DNA of 64,000 nt from Nocardiopsis sp. JB363 (GCF_900143625.1 NZ_FRFF01000049.1:38095-102094); one strand, 5' to 3'. Numbered from the stretch's first letter, positions 8,347 to 17,725 are shown. Numbers and translations: made by a program. The notes: a model not told the origin generated them from the sequence alone.

Positions 8347-8916
8347 TCAATCGGTGACCGCGTCCATCGAACCGGTGTCGGAGCGGGTCATCCCGGCGAC
8401 CTCCTCGCCGCGCTGACGGGCCGGTTCCCACCACCACCAGTGCGTCCGGGGCACCCAGACGGGGATCTCCTCGACACTGGTCGGCGCGGCCTCGGCGGCC
8501 ACCGCCTCCAGGGCGTCGTCGATACGTGGGATGGACTCCAGGTCGCCCGGGCGCATGCAACGTTCCCACGGCACGAACTCGTCACCGAGGATCTGGAGCA
8601 TGGAACGGCGCCAGCACGCCGGACGGTAGCCCTCGTGCCTGCCGTGGTCGGCCGCGGTCTGGGTCCGCACCACGTACAGGCCCATCCGATCGGGGTTGCT
8701 ACCGCCGGCCAGGAGTTCGGCGAGGGTGGCGACGAGGTTCTGGCCGCCCGGGGACTGTCGTTCGGCCTGGTCGGTGGCCCGATACAGGTCGAAGAGCCGG
8801 GCGAAGGCCGTGTCCATCAGGGCGTCCCGGTCCCGGCGCCGCGCGGCGCTCTCCGCGAACGCGTCCACCACGCGCTTGGCCAGGCCGGGGAGGTCCCTGC
8901 CCGTATCCGCACCCAC
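8347..8916 (-). CDS. Hypothetical protein, 189 aa
   Basis: I do not recognise this protein. It starts at GTG 8916, behind AAGGCGG at 7-nt spacing. It is soluble, with an amphipathic N-terminal half (LAKRVVDAFAESAARRRDRDAL) and an unusual HWWWWEP cluster near residue 160. No signal peptide or membrane segment is seen. It is followed at 22 bp by the two-helix membrane protein, and the pair may act together. Confidence 0.6.
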   Translation of the reverse strand: MGADTGRDLPGLAKRVVDAFAESAARRRDRDALMDTAFARLFDLYRATDQAERQSPGGQNLVATLAELLAGGSNPDRMGLYVVRTQTAADHGRHEGYRPACWRRSMLQILGDEFVPWERCMRPGDLESIPRIDDALEAVAAEAAPTSVEEIPVWVPRTHWWWWEPARQRGEEVAGMTRSDTGSMDAVTD

Positions 8917-9023
8917 CGATACACCGCCTTGTCCATAGAACCCGTCGTGGTGTCACCGGGGCCGGGGCGAGGCCCGGCCCGAGTCCTGATCATAATCCCG
9001 GCGAAGCCGGAGCAGGTAGGAGG

Positions 9024-9659
9024 TTACCGCCTGGTATCCGGCTCGGGGACATTCTCACCGCGCAGGGCGTGTTCGAGCATGCGGGCCCACTGGCCGACGA
9101 CGCGGCGACGTCGTGCCCGGTCATCGGTGAGGAGGTTGGCCAGCCCCAGTCCTCGGGCCAGGTCCAAGGTGGCCTGAACCGCCTCCCGGGTGCCGGGAAC
9201 CGACTCGTCGGCGTCGAGCAGGTCCACCACCGCGTGGTGCAACTCCCGCCCCACCTGTTCCTCCAGGGGGATGAGCTGGGCGCTCAGGGCCGGCTCGCCG
9301 GCGGCGGCGGCCCACAGCTGGAGGGCGGCGTCGAAGTCGGGGCCGCTGAAGGCGTCCACCACCATCTGCACCACGGCCTCGGTGCGCCCCGGCCCCGCCG
9401 GGACGGACGCCACCCGGCGGCGCAGGTCAGCGCCACGGCTGTCCACCATGTGCCGCAGTGCCGCCAGCAGCAGTTCCTCCCTCGTCGGGAAGTGGTGCTG
9501 GGCGGCGCCGCGGGAGACCCCGGCGCGTTCGGCGACGGCGCTCACCGTGGCGCCGGCCACCCCGCGTTCGGCCAGGCGGGCGACGGCCGCGTCCAGTAAC
9601 CGGGCCCGGGTGAGCCGGCTGCGTTCCTGTCTCGGCTCCCGGTCGGATGCCGTCTCCAC
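9024..9659 (-). CDS. TetR-family transcriptional regulator
   Basis: At 211 residues, this protein has an N-terminal TetR helix-turn-helix: TRARLLDAAVARLAERGV, then VSAVAERAGVSRGAAQHHFPTREELLLAAL. The C-terminal ligand domain is helical. It starts at GTG 9659 with GAGG upstream. It is the last gene of the leftward AtuA/carboxylase/acyl-CoA dehydrogenase operon, 21 bp after the dehydrogenase stop. The natural reading is a regulator that senses an acyl-CoA intermediate of that pathway. No operator could be assigned to it with confidence. Confidence 0.88.
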   Translation of the reverse strand: METASDREPRQERSRLTRARLLDAAVARLAERGVAGATVSAVAERAGVSRGAAQHHFPTREELLLAALRHMVDSRGADLRRRVASVPAGPGRTEAVVQMVVDAFSGPDFDAALQLWAAAAGEPALSAQLIPLEEQVGRELHHAVVDLLDADESVPGTREAVQATLDLARGLGLANLLTDDRARRRRVVGQWARMLEHALRGENVPEPDTRR

Positions 9660-9680
9660 TCGCGCCTCTTCCCTTGGACG

Positions 9681-10853
9681 TCAGTACGACTTGGGCAACC
9701 CCAGGGACTGCTGGGCCACGTAGTTGAGGATCATCTCCCGGCTGACCGGGGCGATCCGGGCCAGTCGGGAGGCGGCGATCATCGACCCCAACCCGTACTC
9801 GCTCGCCAGCCCGTTGCCGCCCAGGGTCTGCACGGCCTGGTCGACCGAACGCACGCACGCCTCGGCGGCGGCGTACTTGGCCATGTTGGCCGCCTCCCCC
9901 GCTCCCGCGTCGTCGCCGGAATCGTAGCGGAGCGCGGCGTATCGGGTCATCAGTCGCGCCTGCTCCATCTCGATCTTGACCTGGGCCAGCGGGTGGGCCA
10001 GCCCCTGGTGGGCGCCGATGGGCCGGTCCCGCCACACCACGCGTTCCTTGGCGTAGGCGACCGCCTTGTCGAGCGCGTAGCGCGCGGTGCCGGTGGAGAA
10101 CGCGGCCGCCATGATGCGTTCGGGGTTGAGTCCGGCGAACAGTTGGAGGAGCCCCGCCTCGGGGTCGCCGACCAGGGCGTCGGCGGGGAGGCGGACGTCG
10201 TCCATGAACAGTTGGAACTGGTGGTCGGGGCTGACGATGTCCATCTCGATCCGCCGGGCCTCGAAACCGGGCGCCGCGGTGGGGACCACGAACAGGGCGG
10301 CGGACAGGCCGCCGGTGTCGGCGTTCTCGATGCGGGCGACCACGAGTACGGCGTCGGCGACGTCGACCCCGGAGATGAAGGTCTTGCGGCCGTTGAGCAC
10401 CCATTCGTCACCGTCGCGCCGGGCGGTGGTGGTGATGCGGTGGGAGTTGGAACCGGCGTCGGGTTCGGTGATGGCGAAGGCCATGATGGTCTCGCCGCTC
10501 GCCAACCCGGGCAGCCAGTGTTGTCGCTGCTCCGGCGTGCCGAAGCGGGACAGGACGGTGCCGCAGATGGCCGGGGAGACCACCATCATCAGGGTGGGAC
10601 ACCCGGCGGCTCCGAACTCCTCCAGGACGGCGGCCAGGTCGCCGATGCCGCCACCGCCACCGCCGTACTCCTCGGGGATGTTGACGCCCAGGTAGCCGAG
10701 TTCGCCCGCCTCCTTCCACAGTTCGCTCAGGTAGGCGCCCTCCTTGGCCTTGGCCCGCGTGTACTCGTGGCCGTAGCGGGAGGCGAGGGCCGCGACGGCG
10801 GCCCGCAGTTCGACGCGTTCGGACGGTTCTTCGAAGGTCATGGCACCGGTCAC
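9681..10853 (-). CDS. Acyl-CoA dehydrogenase (AtuA/carboxylase cluster)
   Basis: The 390-residue enzyme belongs to the standard acyl-CoA dehydrogenase family. It has the EEYGGGG N-terminal loop, the FAD/substrate-binding block AITEPDAGSNSHR, NGRKTFISG, and a helical C-terminus ending with QTLGGNGLASEYGLG. It starts at GTG 10853, overlapping the stop of the upstream biotin carboxylase by 4 nt (GTGA) with AGGGA upstream. It should oxidise an acyl-CoA in the branched or isoprenoid-like pathway suggested by the neighbouring genes. The exact chain type cannot be told from sequence. Confidence 0.88.
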   Translation of the reverse strand: MTGAMTFEEPSERVELRAAVAALASRYGHEYTRAKAKEGAYLSELWKEAGELGYLGVNIPEEYGGGGGGIGDLAAVLEEFGAAGCPTLMMVVSPAICGTVLSRFGTPEQRQHWLPGLASGETIMAFAITEPDAGSNSHRITTTARRDGDEWVLNGRKTFISGVDVADAVLVVARIENADTGGLSAALFVVPTAAPGFEARRIEMDIVSPDHQFQLFMDDVRLPADALVGDPEAGLLQLFAGLNPERIMAAAFSTGTARYALDKAVAYAKERVVWRDRPIGAHQGLAHPLAQVKIEMEQARLMTRYAALRYDSGDDAGAGEAANMAKYAAAEACVRSVDQAVQTLGGNGLASEYGLGSMIAASRLARIAPVSREMILNYVAQQSLGLPKSY

Positions 10854-12976
10854 TGGTTCGTCCCTTGCTCGCTGACGGGGGTGGCGGGATCTGTGGCGGA
10901 ATCCGTGTCGGGGGCTGTGTCCGTGTCGTAGTCGAGGACGGCCAGCGGCGCTCCGGAGCCGACCCTCTCCCCCGCCGCGACGGGCAGTTCGCGGACCGTG
11001 CCGGCGGCGGGCGCGGTGACGCGATGTTCCATCTTCATGGCCTCCATGCGCAGCAGGATCTCGCCCTGGACCACCCGTCGACCGACCTCGACGTCCACGG
11101 CGGTGACCGTGCCCGGCATGGGGGCCGGAAGCGCCCCGGGATCGACCTTGGACTCGGGTGCGGGTAGCGGGTCGACGGGCACGAGGGGAACCGAGCCGAG
11201 CGAGGACTCCACGTACACGGCGCCGGTCGCGCCCGGTCCCGCTCCGGGGACCCGGTGGATCTCGAAGGCACGGCGCACCCCGTGCACCTCCAGCACGACC
11301 AGGTCCGCTCCGGCCGACAGCACCCGTACGCCCTCCTGTTCGGGCAGGTGGGCGCCGCGCACCGAACGGAACGCGCTGGTGATCTCCCGGTCATCGGAGG
11401 TGGTGTGCCCGCGGGTGTGCGGCGCGGAGGGCACGTTGCGCCAGCCGGCGGGGACCCCGATGGGCACGGTGACCGCGGCGCGGGCGGCCTCGACCTCGGC
11501 GAGCGAGGCCGCCAGGGCGGACAGCCGCTCGGCCTCGGGGTCGGCCAGGGGCCGGGCGAGCGCGGTGAGCCGATCCCCGGTGAGGAACCCGGTGTGCAAC
11601 CCCTCCGGAACGGTCTGCGCTCCGACCAGGTCGGGGCGGCGCAGGGAACGCACGAGCAGGTCGCGGTTGGTGCCCACCCCGTGCAGGCGGGCCCCGGCCA
11701 GGGCCGCCGACAGACGACGCAGGGCGTCGCGGCGGTCCCGGCCCACGGCGATGACCTTGGCGAGCATGGGGTCGAAGTCGACGCCGACCTCGTCACCGGC
11801 CTCCACCCCGTGGTCCAGCCGCACCCCGGGATCGGTGAGCGGCGCGAAGGAGGTGTCGGCGGCGGGTACCTCGAACGCGTGCAGGGTGCCGGTGCGGGGC
11901 CGCCAGTCCACGCGCGGGTCCTCGGCGTACAGGCGGGCCTCGATGGCGTGCCCGCGCGGTGCGGGCGGTCCCTCCGGCGGGAGCGTCTCGCCCTCGGCCA
12001 CGCGCAGCTGCCACTCCACCAGGTCCAGCCCGGTGACGCACTCGGTGACGGGGTGTTCGACCTGAAGACGGGTGTTCATCTCCAGGAAGACGGGTTCGCC
12101 CAGGCCTTCGTCGGTGACGGGGACGAGGAACTCGGCGGTCCCGGCCCCGGTGTAACCGATGGCGGCGGCCAGGTCCCTGGCGGCCCGATGCAGTCTGAGC
12201 CGGGTCTCCTCGGGCAGGCCGGGCGCGGGAGCCTCCTCCAGGACCTTCTGGTGCCGGCGCTGCACCGAGCAGTCGCGTTCGCCGACCGCCCACACGGTGC
12301 CGTGGAGGTCGGCGAGCACCTGGACCTCCACGTGACGGCCGCGTTCGACGTAGGGCTCGCAGAACACGGTGGGGTCGCCGAAGGCGGAGGCGGCCTCGGT
12401 GCGGGCCGCGTCGGCTTCGGCGGGCAGCTCCGCCAGGTCGCGGACCACCCGCATGCCGCGGCCACCGCCCCCGGAGACCGCCTTGACCAGTACCGGCAGG
12501 TGTTCGGCGCGCACGTCGGCGGGGTCGAGGGCGTCGGCGACCGGGACGCCGGCGTCGCGGGCGACCTTCTTGGCGAGGGTCTTGGAGCCCATCTGCTCGA
12601 CGGCCTCCGCCGAGGGGCCCACCCAGGTGAGCCCGGCCTCGATGACGGCGCGGGCGAAGCCGGCGTTCTCGGACAGGAAGCCGTAGCCGGGGTGGATCGC
12701 GTCGGCGCCGGCGGTGCGGGCGGCCTCGACCAGGGCGTCGGGGTCCAGGTAGGCGTCCACGGGGCCGCGTCCCTCGGGAACGGGCAGGGCCACGGCCGCG
12801 TCGGCCTCGCGCACGTGGGCGGCGTTCTCCTCGCCGGGAGCGTGCACGGCGACGGCGGTGACGCCCAGGGTGCGGCAGGTGCGGATGATCCGGCGGGCGA
12901 TCTCGCCGCGGTTGGCCACCAGCAGGGCGGTGATGGGGCGGACGGCTCCGCCGGTGGTGGGGTCGATCTGTGTCAT
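10850..12976 (-). CDS. Acyl-CoA carboxylase alpha subunit (biotin carboxylase + BCCP)
   Basis: The subunit has 708 residues from ATG 12976 behind a perfect AGGAGG. The biotin carboxylase domain covers about 15-460, with LLVANRGEIARRI, HPGYGFLSEN, the Gly-rich ATP loop SGGGGRGM and EMNTRLQVEHPVTE. A linker follows, then a C-terminal biotinyl domain with EAMKMEH, whose second Lys carries biotin. It sits between the carboxyltransferase (13 bp upstream) and the acyl-CoA dehydrogenase (4-nt overlap). It supplies carboxybiotin to its cognate beta subunit. Substrate depends on that partner; a 3-methylcrotonyl- or geranyl-CoA-type role is likely. Confidence 0.93.
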   Translation of the reverse strand: MTQIDPTTGGAVRPITALLVANRGEIARRIIRTCRTLGVTAVAVHAPGEENAAHVREADAAVALPVPEGRGPVDAYLDPDALVEAARTAGADAIHPGYGFLSENAGFARAVIEAGLTWVGPSAEAVEQMGSKTLAKKVARDAGVPVADALDPADVRAEHLPVLVKAVSGGGGRGMRVVRDLAELPAEADAARTEAASAFGDPTVFCEPYVERGRHVEVQVLADLHGTVWAVGERDCSVQRRHQKVLEEAPAPGLPEETRLRLHRAARDLAAAIGYTGAGTAEFLVPVTDEGLGEPVFLEMNTRLQVEHPVTECVTGLDLVEWQLRVAEGETLPPEGPPAPRGHAIEARLYAEDPRVDWRPRTGTLHAFEVPAADTSFAPLTDPGVRLDHGVEAGDEVGVDFDPMLAKVIAVGRDRRDALRRLSAALAGARLHGVGTNRDLLVRSLRRPDLVGAQTVPEGLHTGFLTGDRLTALARPLADPEAERLSALAASLAEVEAARAAVTVPIGVPAGWRNVPSAPHTRGHTTSDDREITSAFRSVRGAHLPEQEGVRVLSAGADLVVLEVHGVRRAFEIHRVPGAGPGATGAVYVESSLGSVPLVPVDPLPAPESKVDPGALPAPMPGTVTAVDVEVGRRVVQGEILLRMEAMKMEHRVTAPAAGTVRELPVAAGERVGSGAPLAVLDYDTDTAPDTDSATDPATPVSEQGTNQ

Positions 12977-12989
12977 GTCCTGGCCTCCT

Positions 12990-14588
12990 CTACATGCGGA
13001 AGACACCGAAGGCGTCGGTGCCGGCGACGGGCGCGTTGTGCGCGAAGGACAGGCACAGTCCCAGGACGGTGCGGGTGTCGCGGGGGTCGATGACACCGTC
13101 GTCGTAGACCCGTCCGGACAGGAACATCGGCAGGGATTCGGCCTCGATCTGGTTCTCGACCATCTCCCGCATGGCGCGATCCTGTTCGTCGTCGTAGGGC
13201 TGCCCCTTCTTGGCGGCCGAGGCCCGCGAGACGATGGAGATGACCTCGGCGAGCTGTCCGGGGCCCATCACCGCCGAGCGGGCGCTGGGCCAGGCGAAGA
13301 GGAAGCGCGGGTCGTAGGCGCGGCCGCACATGCCGTAGTGCCCGGCCCCGAAGGAGGCGCCGATGAGCACCGAGAAGTGCGGGACGGTGCTGTTGGAGAC
13401 GGCGTTGATCATCATCGAGCCGTGCTTGATGATGCCGCCCTGCTCGTACTCGGCTCCGACCATGTATCCGGTGGTGTTGTGCAGGAAGATCAGCGGGGTG
13501 TCGGAGCGGTTGGCCAGCTGGATGAACTGGGCGGCCTTCTGTGATTCCTCGCTGAACAGCACACCGTTCTCGTTGGCCAGGACGCCGACGGGGTAGCCGT
13601 GCAGGCGTGCCCAGCCGGTGACCAGTCCGGCCCCGTAGGAGGGTTTGAACTCGTCGAACTCGGAGCCGTCGACGACGCGGGCGATGACCTCGCGGGGGTC
13701 GACGGGGACCTTGAGGTCGGGCGGCATGACGCCCAGGAGTTCCTCGGCCGGGTGCAGGGGTTCGGGTGCGGTGGCGCTCGGGGCGGGACCGGCCTTGGTG
13801 TGGTTGAGGCGGGCGACGATGCGCCGCCCGATCCGGATGGCGTCGTGTTCGTCCTCGGCCAGGTGGTCGGCGAGCCCGGACACCTCGGCGTGCATGCGCG
13901 CCCCGCCCAGGGACTCGTCGTCGCTCTCCTCACCGGTGGCGGCCTTGACCAGCGGCGGCCCGCCCAGGAACACCTTGGCCCGGTCGCGCACCATGACGAC
14001 GTGGTCGCTCATGCCGGGGACGTAGGCGCCGCCGGCGGTGGAGTTGCCGAATACCAGGGCGATGGTGGGGATACCGGCCCTGGACAACTGTGTGAGGTGG
14101 CGGAAGGTGCCGCCGCCGGGAATGAAGATCTCCTTCTGGGTGGGCAGGTCGGCGCCGCCCGACTCCACCAGGCTGATCATCGGCATCCGGTTGCGTTCGG
14201 CGATCTCGCCGGCGCGCACGGACTTCTTCAGGGACCAGGGGTTGGTGGAGCCGCCCCGCACGGTGGGGTCGTTGGCGACGATCACGCACTCCACCCCGGA
14301 GACCACGCCGACGCCGGTGACCACGCTCGCGCCCACGTGGAAGTCGCTTCCCCAGGCGGCGAGGGTGGACAGTTCCAGGAAGGGGCTGCCCTCGTCGAGG
14401 AGGAGTTCGACGCGTTCGCGGGCGAGGAGGCCGCCGCGGGAGCGATGCCGTTCGACGTAGCGTTCACCACCGCCGGCCAGGGCCTTGGCGTGTTCGGCGT
14501 CGATCTCGGCGAGCCTGCCGAGCATGCCCTCCCTCGCCTCGGCGTAGGCCGGGCCACGGGTGTCGAGTCCGGTGGTCAGAACGCTCAC
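12990..14588 (-). CDS. Acyl-CoA carboxylase beta subunit (MCC/GCC-type)
   Basis: The subunit has 532 residues from GTG 14588, overlapping the AtuA-like stop by 4 nt (GTGA). Carboxyltransferase hallmarks are [41 protein letters not shown] and GASFGAGHYGMCGRAY. The SGGADLPTQ and ...GAYVPGMSD pattern groups with methylcrotonyl/geranyl-CoA carboxylases rather than propionyl-CoA carboxylases (which read SGGARIQEG). Together with the downstream alpha subunit it should carboxylate a beta-methyl-enoyl-CoA. The adjacent AtuA-like gene makes an acyclic-isoprenoid-like substrate possible. Confidence 0.9.
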   Translation of the reverse strand: MSVLTTGLDTRGPAYAEAREGMLGRLAEIDAEHAKALAGGGERYVERHRSRGGLLARERVELLLDEGSPFLELSTLAAWGSDFHVGASVVTGVGVVSGVECVIVANDPTVRGGSTNPWSLKKSVRAGEIAERNRMPMISLVESGGADLPTQKEIFIPGGGTFRHLTQLSRAGIPTIALVFGNSTAGGAYVPGMSDHVVMVRDRAKVFLGGPPLVKAATGEESDDESLGGARMHAEVSGLADHLAEDEHDAIRIGRRIVARLNHTKAGPAPSATAPEPLHPAEELLGVMPPDLKVPVDPREVIARVVDGSEFDEFKPSYGAGLVTGWARLHGYPVGVLANENGVLFSEESQKAAQFIQLANRSDTPLIFLHNTTGYMVGAEYEQGGIIKHGSMMINAVSNSTVPHFSVLIGASFGAGHYGMCGRAYDPRFLFAWPSARSAVMGPGQLAEVISIVSRASAAKKGQPYDDEQDRAMREMVENQIEAESLPMFLSGRVYDDGVIDPRDTRTVLGLCLSFAHNAPVAGTDAFGVFRM

Positions 14589-16339
14589 GGGTTCTCCTCG
14601 CTCTCGGCGGTCGGGGGGTGTTGCAGCAGGGACACCGGAACGGGGAACCGGCGCGCGCGCAGCCACTCGCCGAGCCCCTTGGCCTGGGGATCCAGGCCCT
14701 CGCGGCGGGCGGTTCCGGGTGCGAGCAGTCCCTCGATCCAGAAGTCGACGGCGCGCAGGTTCGGCAACGGGTGGCGGGTGACGGACAGCTCCGCGGTCTC
14801 GGGCAGCAGCTCGCGCAGGACGTCCACGGTGAGGGTGTGGGCGAGCCAGCGCCAGCCCTCGTCACTGGTGGCCCACACGCCCAGGTTGGCGTTGGCTCCC
14901 TTGTCCCCGCTGCGGGCGCCCAGCACCAGGCCGAGGGGGACGGTCCGGGTGGGGCCGCCGGGCGGCGACGCGGGCGGGTCCGGTTCCGGTACGGGGGCGA
15001 GTCGGCGGGTGCGTTCGGGCGGTGCCACCGACTCGCGGTCACCGTCGGGGGTGATCACGGTGTGCTCGATCTCCGTGGCGGGGACCAGGGCGTGTGTGGC
15101 GGCGACCCCGTCGGGGCGGGCGTCGCGCGGTGGCGCGGTGATGTGGAACCCGGCGTAGCTGCCCAGGGCCAGCTCGACGGCCGCCGCACCGAAGCGGCGA
15201 CCGACGACGGCCGGGTCCTCGTCGCGGGCGATGACCTTGAGGCGTGCGGTCGCGGCGTCCTGGGTGCGGCCGTGGGGATCGGCGGCGGGGGTGAACTCCA
15301 CACGCAGCTCCGCGGGCGCGCGGTGGGCCAGGGCGGCGCGCAGCTGCCGTTCGACCCGCGCGGCCTTGGCCTCGGCGTCCAGTCCGGTGATGAGGAACTC
15401 GACCTCGTTGCGGAAGCCGGTGAGCTCGGTCAGTCCGACCTTGACGTCGGGCGGGGGGTCCTCCCCCACGACCCCGTCGTAGCGGACCCGGTCCGGGCCC
15501 TCCCGCACGAGTCGGACGGTGTCGAGCCGGGTGGTGACGTCGGGTCCGGCGTAGCGGGCGCCGTCGATCTCGTAGACCAGCTGGGCGGTGACGGTGCCCA
15601 CGGTGACCGCGCCCCCGGAACCGGCGTGCTTGGTGATGACACCGGTTCCATCGGCGGAGATCTCCGCGATGGGGAACCCGGGGTGGTCCAGGTCGCGTCC
15701 GGCGAGCTCGGCGGGCAGCGCGTAGTTGCCGCCGGTGGCCTGGGTGCCGCACTCGATGACGTGTCCGGCCACGGTCGCGCCGGCCAGGGCGTCGACGTCC
15801 TCGCGGGTCCAACCGAAGTGGGAGATGGCCGGGCCCACCACGAGGGAGGCGTCGGTGACGCGCCCGGTGACGACGATGTCGGCGCCCAGGTCCAGGCAGC
15901 GGGCGATGCCGAACGCGCCGAGGTAGGCGTTGGCGGTGAGCGGGCGGCCGAGGCCGAGTTCCTCGATGCGGTGCAGGACGTCGTCGCCGGTGACACAGGC
16001 GATCCTGGGTTCGAAGCCCAGGGCGTCGGCGAGTTCGGTGAGTTTGTCGGCCAACCCGCGGGGGTTGAGCCCACCGGCATTGGTGACGACCCGGACGCGA
16101 CGCTCCATGATCAGCCCCAGACTCTCCTTCATCTGTTTGAGGAAGGTCCGGGCGTACCCACGGGTGGGGTCGGTCAGTTGGTCGCGGCCCAGGATGGCCA
16201 TGGTGAGTTCGGCCAGGTAGTCACCGGTGAGAACGTCCACCGTGCCCTCGGTGAGCATCTCGTGCACCGCACCGAGACGGTCTCCGTAGAACCCGGAGGC
16301 ATTGCCGACCCGCAGGGAGGGGGCTGCTGTAGCGGTCAT
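14585..16339 (-). CDS. AtuA-family (DUF1446) protein
   Basis: The 584-residue protein begins with the family pattern LRVGNASGFYGDRLGA. Further conserved blocks are TNAGGLNP, AYLGAFGIARCLDLGADIVVTGRVTDA and, in the C-terminal AtuA-like domain, LGARSGDKGANANLGVWA. AtuA is required for acyclic terpene (citronellol/geraniol) utilisation in Pseudomonas, but its chemistry is not established. It is the first gene of the operon with carboxyltransferase, biotin carboxylase, dehydrogenase and TetR. The start is uncertain: ATG 16339 has no Shine-Dalgarno, and a TTG at 16375 is in frame upstream. Confidence 0.85.
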   Translation of the reverse strand: MTATAAPSLRVGNASGFYGDRLGAVHEMLTEGTVDVLTGDYLAELTMAILGRDQLTDPTRGYARTFLKQMKESLGLIMERRVRVVTNAGGLNPRGLADKLTELADALGFEPRIACVTGDDVLHRIEELGLGRPLTANAYLGAFGIARCLDLGADIVVTGRVTDASLVVGPAISHFGWTREDVDALAGATVAGHVIECGTQATGGNYALPAELAGRDLDHPGFPIAEISADGTGVITKHAGSGGAVTVGTVTAQLVYEIDGARYAGPDVTTRLDTVRLVREGPDRVRYDGVVGEDPPPDVKVGLTELTGFRNEVEFLITGLDAEAKAARVERQLRAALAHRAPAELRVEFTPAADPHGRTQDAATARLKVIARDEDPAVVGRRFGAAAVELALGSYAGFHITAPPRDARPDGVAATHALVPATEIEHTVITPDGDRESVAPPERTRRLAPVPEPDPPASPPGGPTRTVPLGLVLGARSGDKGANANLGVWATSDEGWRWLAHTLTVDVLRELLPETAELSVTRHPLPNLRAVDFWIEGLLAPGTARREGLDPQAKGLGEWLRARRFPVPVSLLQHPPTAESEENP

Positions 16340-16500
16340 GGAAAAGAGAGTGACACCGGACACAGAAAAAAACAAGCATCGGTGATTGTTTCTGGTTCGT
16401 CCCGTTCAGGACAGCTATCCGACGAAATGGCCGGAACCGGCCGCGATCATTCCGTTACGGAGGGCGTCCTTCGGGAGAAAGGGCCGGTATTTTGACGCGG

Positions 16501-16977
16501 GTGAGCACCTCCCCGGAAGACACCAAGGACACCACCCCCACCACCGAAACCACCGACGACACCGCCGGCGACACCACTGACGACAGCGCCGCGAAGAACC
16601 CCGTCGAGAGCGACGCGGGCGAGGCCTTCGTCTCCGGCACCCCCGAACCGCGGCCGGGCGGACTGTTCGGACCCGAGACCTTCAGCGTGGCCGGACTCCT
16701 GCTGCTGGTCACCACCCTGCTGTCCACCGAACTGGTCGCCATCTTCAACCAGCACACCCTCACCGGCGCGCAGGGCACCCTGAGCGCGGCGGTCCAGGGG
16801 CAGCTGACCGGCGCCGGCCTGTTCGCCGCCCTGGCCGTGGTGAGCGCGGCCGTGGCACTGCTGCGCACCACTCCCATCACCCGCCCGTGGGCGCGCCACC
16901 TCGCCGCGGCCACGGTCATCGTCGGTCTGCTGCTGGTCCTGCTGACCGTGACCTCGTACGTACTGCTGTCCCCCTGA
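16501..16977 (+). CDS. Acidic-tailed three-helix membrane protein (paralogue A)
   Basis: The 158-residue protein starts at GTG 16501. This start aligns with the GTG of the next gene (both read V-S-T-S/T-P-E-D), and a -10-like TATTTT lies 7 nt before it. The N-terminal 45 residues are Thr/Asp/Glu-rich and probably disordered. The motif RPGGLFGPETFSVAG follows, then three hydrophobic segments (about 62-80, 98-118, 133-153). It is a paralogue of the gene at 17112, and no known family is recognised. The cytoplasmic acidic tail could be a protein-interaction or phosphorylation region. Confidence 0.75.
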   Translation: MSTSPEDTKDTTPTTETTDDTAGDTTDDSAAKNPVESDAGEAFVSGTPEPRPGGLFGPETFSVAGLLLLVTTLLSTELVAIFNQHTLTGAQGTLSAAVQGQLTGAGLFAALAVVSAAVALLRTTPITRPWARHLAAATVIVGLLLVLLTVTSYVLLSP

Positions 16978-17111
16978 TCCCCCGTCCCCGGGCCGGAGGT
17001 CCCCCTCCGGCCCCTCTCGGCGACGCCGCTCCCGCCCGGACACCCGGATCCCTAGGGCGACCAGGCGATTCTTAGGCACTGCTTACGCACACCCACAGGT
17101 ACGTTGGCCGC

Positions 17112-17690
17112 GTGAGTACCACACCGGAAGACAACACAGCATCCGAGAACACCACGACCGGGACGGACGAGTCCGGCCGGCCGAACTTCGAACCGGCCGG
17201 GGCCACCGCCGAGACCGCCGAGGGAACTCCCCACGAGACGGCCGAGGGAGACGAACACGAGCAGGATGAGGCCGTGGACGCCGACGGCACGGAGCCCGCC
17301 GTCGGGGCGAGGTCCGATGCTCGTCCCGGGGGCGTCTTCTCGGCGGAGACCTTCGCCATCACCGGCCTGGTCCTGCTCGCCGTGACCGTCATGTCGGGGC
17401 AGCTCCTGGAGATGCTCGTCAGCATGATCATGGTGGGCGGCCAGCCCGTGGCGCCCGAGCAGGTCAGCCAGATCGAACTCCAGCTGATGATGGGCGGCGC
17501 GGTGGCCCTGCTCTCCGTGCTCGCCGCGGGCCTGGCGCTGGCGCTGACCAACCCGGGTACCCGTTCCTGGGCCAAGTGGGGCGCGGCCGCCACCGTCATC
17601 GTGGGGCTGCTGTTCGTGGCCGTCGCGGCGGTGGCCTTCTACATGGTCCCCGAGGCGGCCGAGCAGATGATGCCGCCGATCATGGAGTGA
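17112..17690 (+). CDS. Acidic-tailed three-helix membrane protein (paralogue B)
   Basis: This 192-residue protein starts at GTG 17112, 6 nt after a -10-like TACGTT (17100-17105), so it is probably leaderless. It has a Glu/Thr/Asp-rich disordered tail of about 70 residues. The motif RPGGVFSAETFAITGL corresponds to that of paralogue A, and three membrane helices follow. Helix positions and the shared N-terminal STxPED motif indicate a tandem duplication with divergence in the tail. Function unknown. A perfect terminator follows at 17703. Confidence 0.75.
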   Translation: MSTTPEDNTASENTTTGTDESGRPNFEPAGATAETAEGTPHETAEGDEHEQDEAVDADGTEPAVGARSDARPGGVFSAETFAITGLVLLAVTVMSGQLLEMLVSMIMVGGQPVAPEQVSQIELQLMMGGAVALLSVLAAGLALALTNPGTRSWAKWGAAATVIVGLLFVAVAAVAFYMVPEAAEQMMPPIME

Positions 17691-17702
17691 CCACCCGATC
17701 CG

Positions 17703-17725
17703 CCGGGGCCCGTCCTGGGCCCCGG
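17703..17725 (+). terminator. Terminator hairpin
   Basis: CCGGGGCCC (17703-17711) and GGGCCCCGG (17717-17725) form a 9-bp stem with a GTCCT loop, 12 bp after the paralogue B stop. A GGGTTTC stretch follows. Confidence 0.65.

Noticed and set aside
11255..13093. 612-codon open frame opposite the biotin carboxylase gene
   Set aside because: Shadow of the carboxylase; Gly-rich nonsense protein, common in high-GC DNA.
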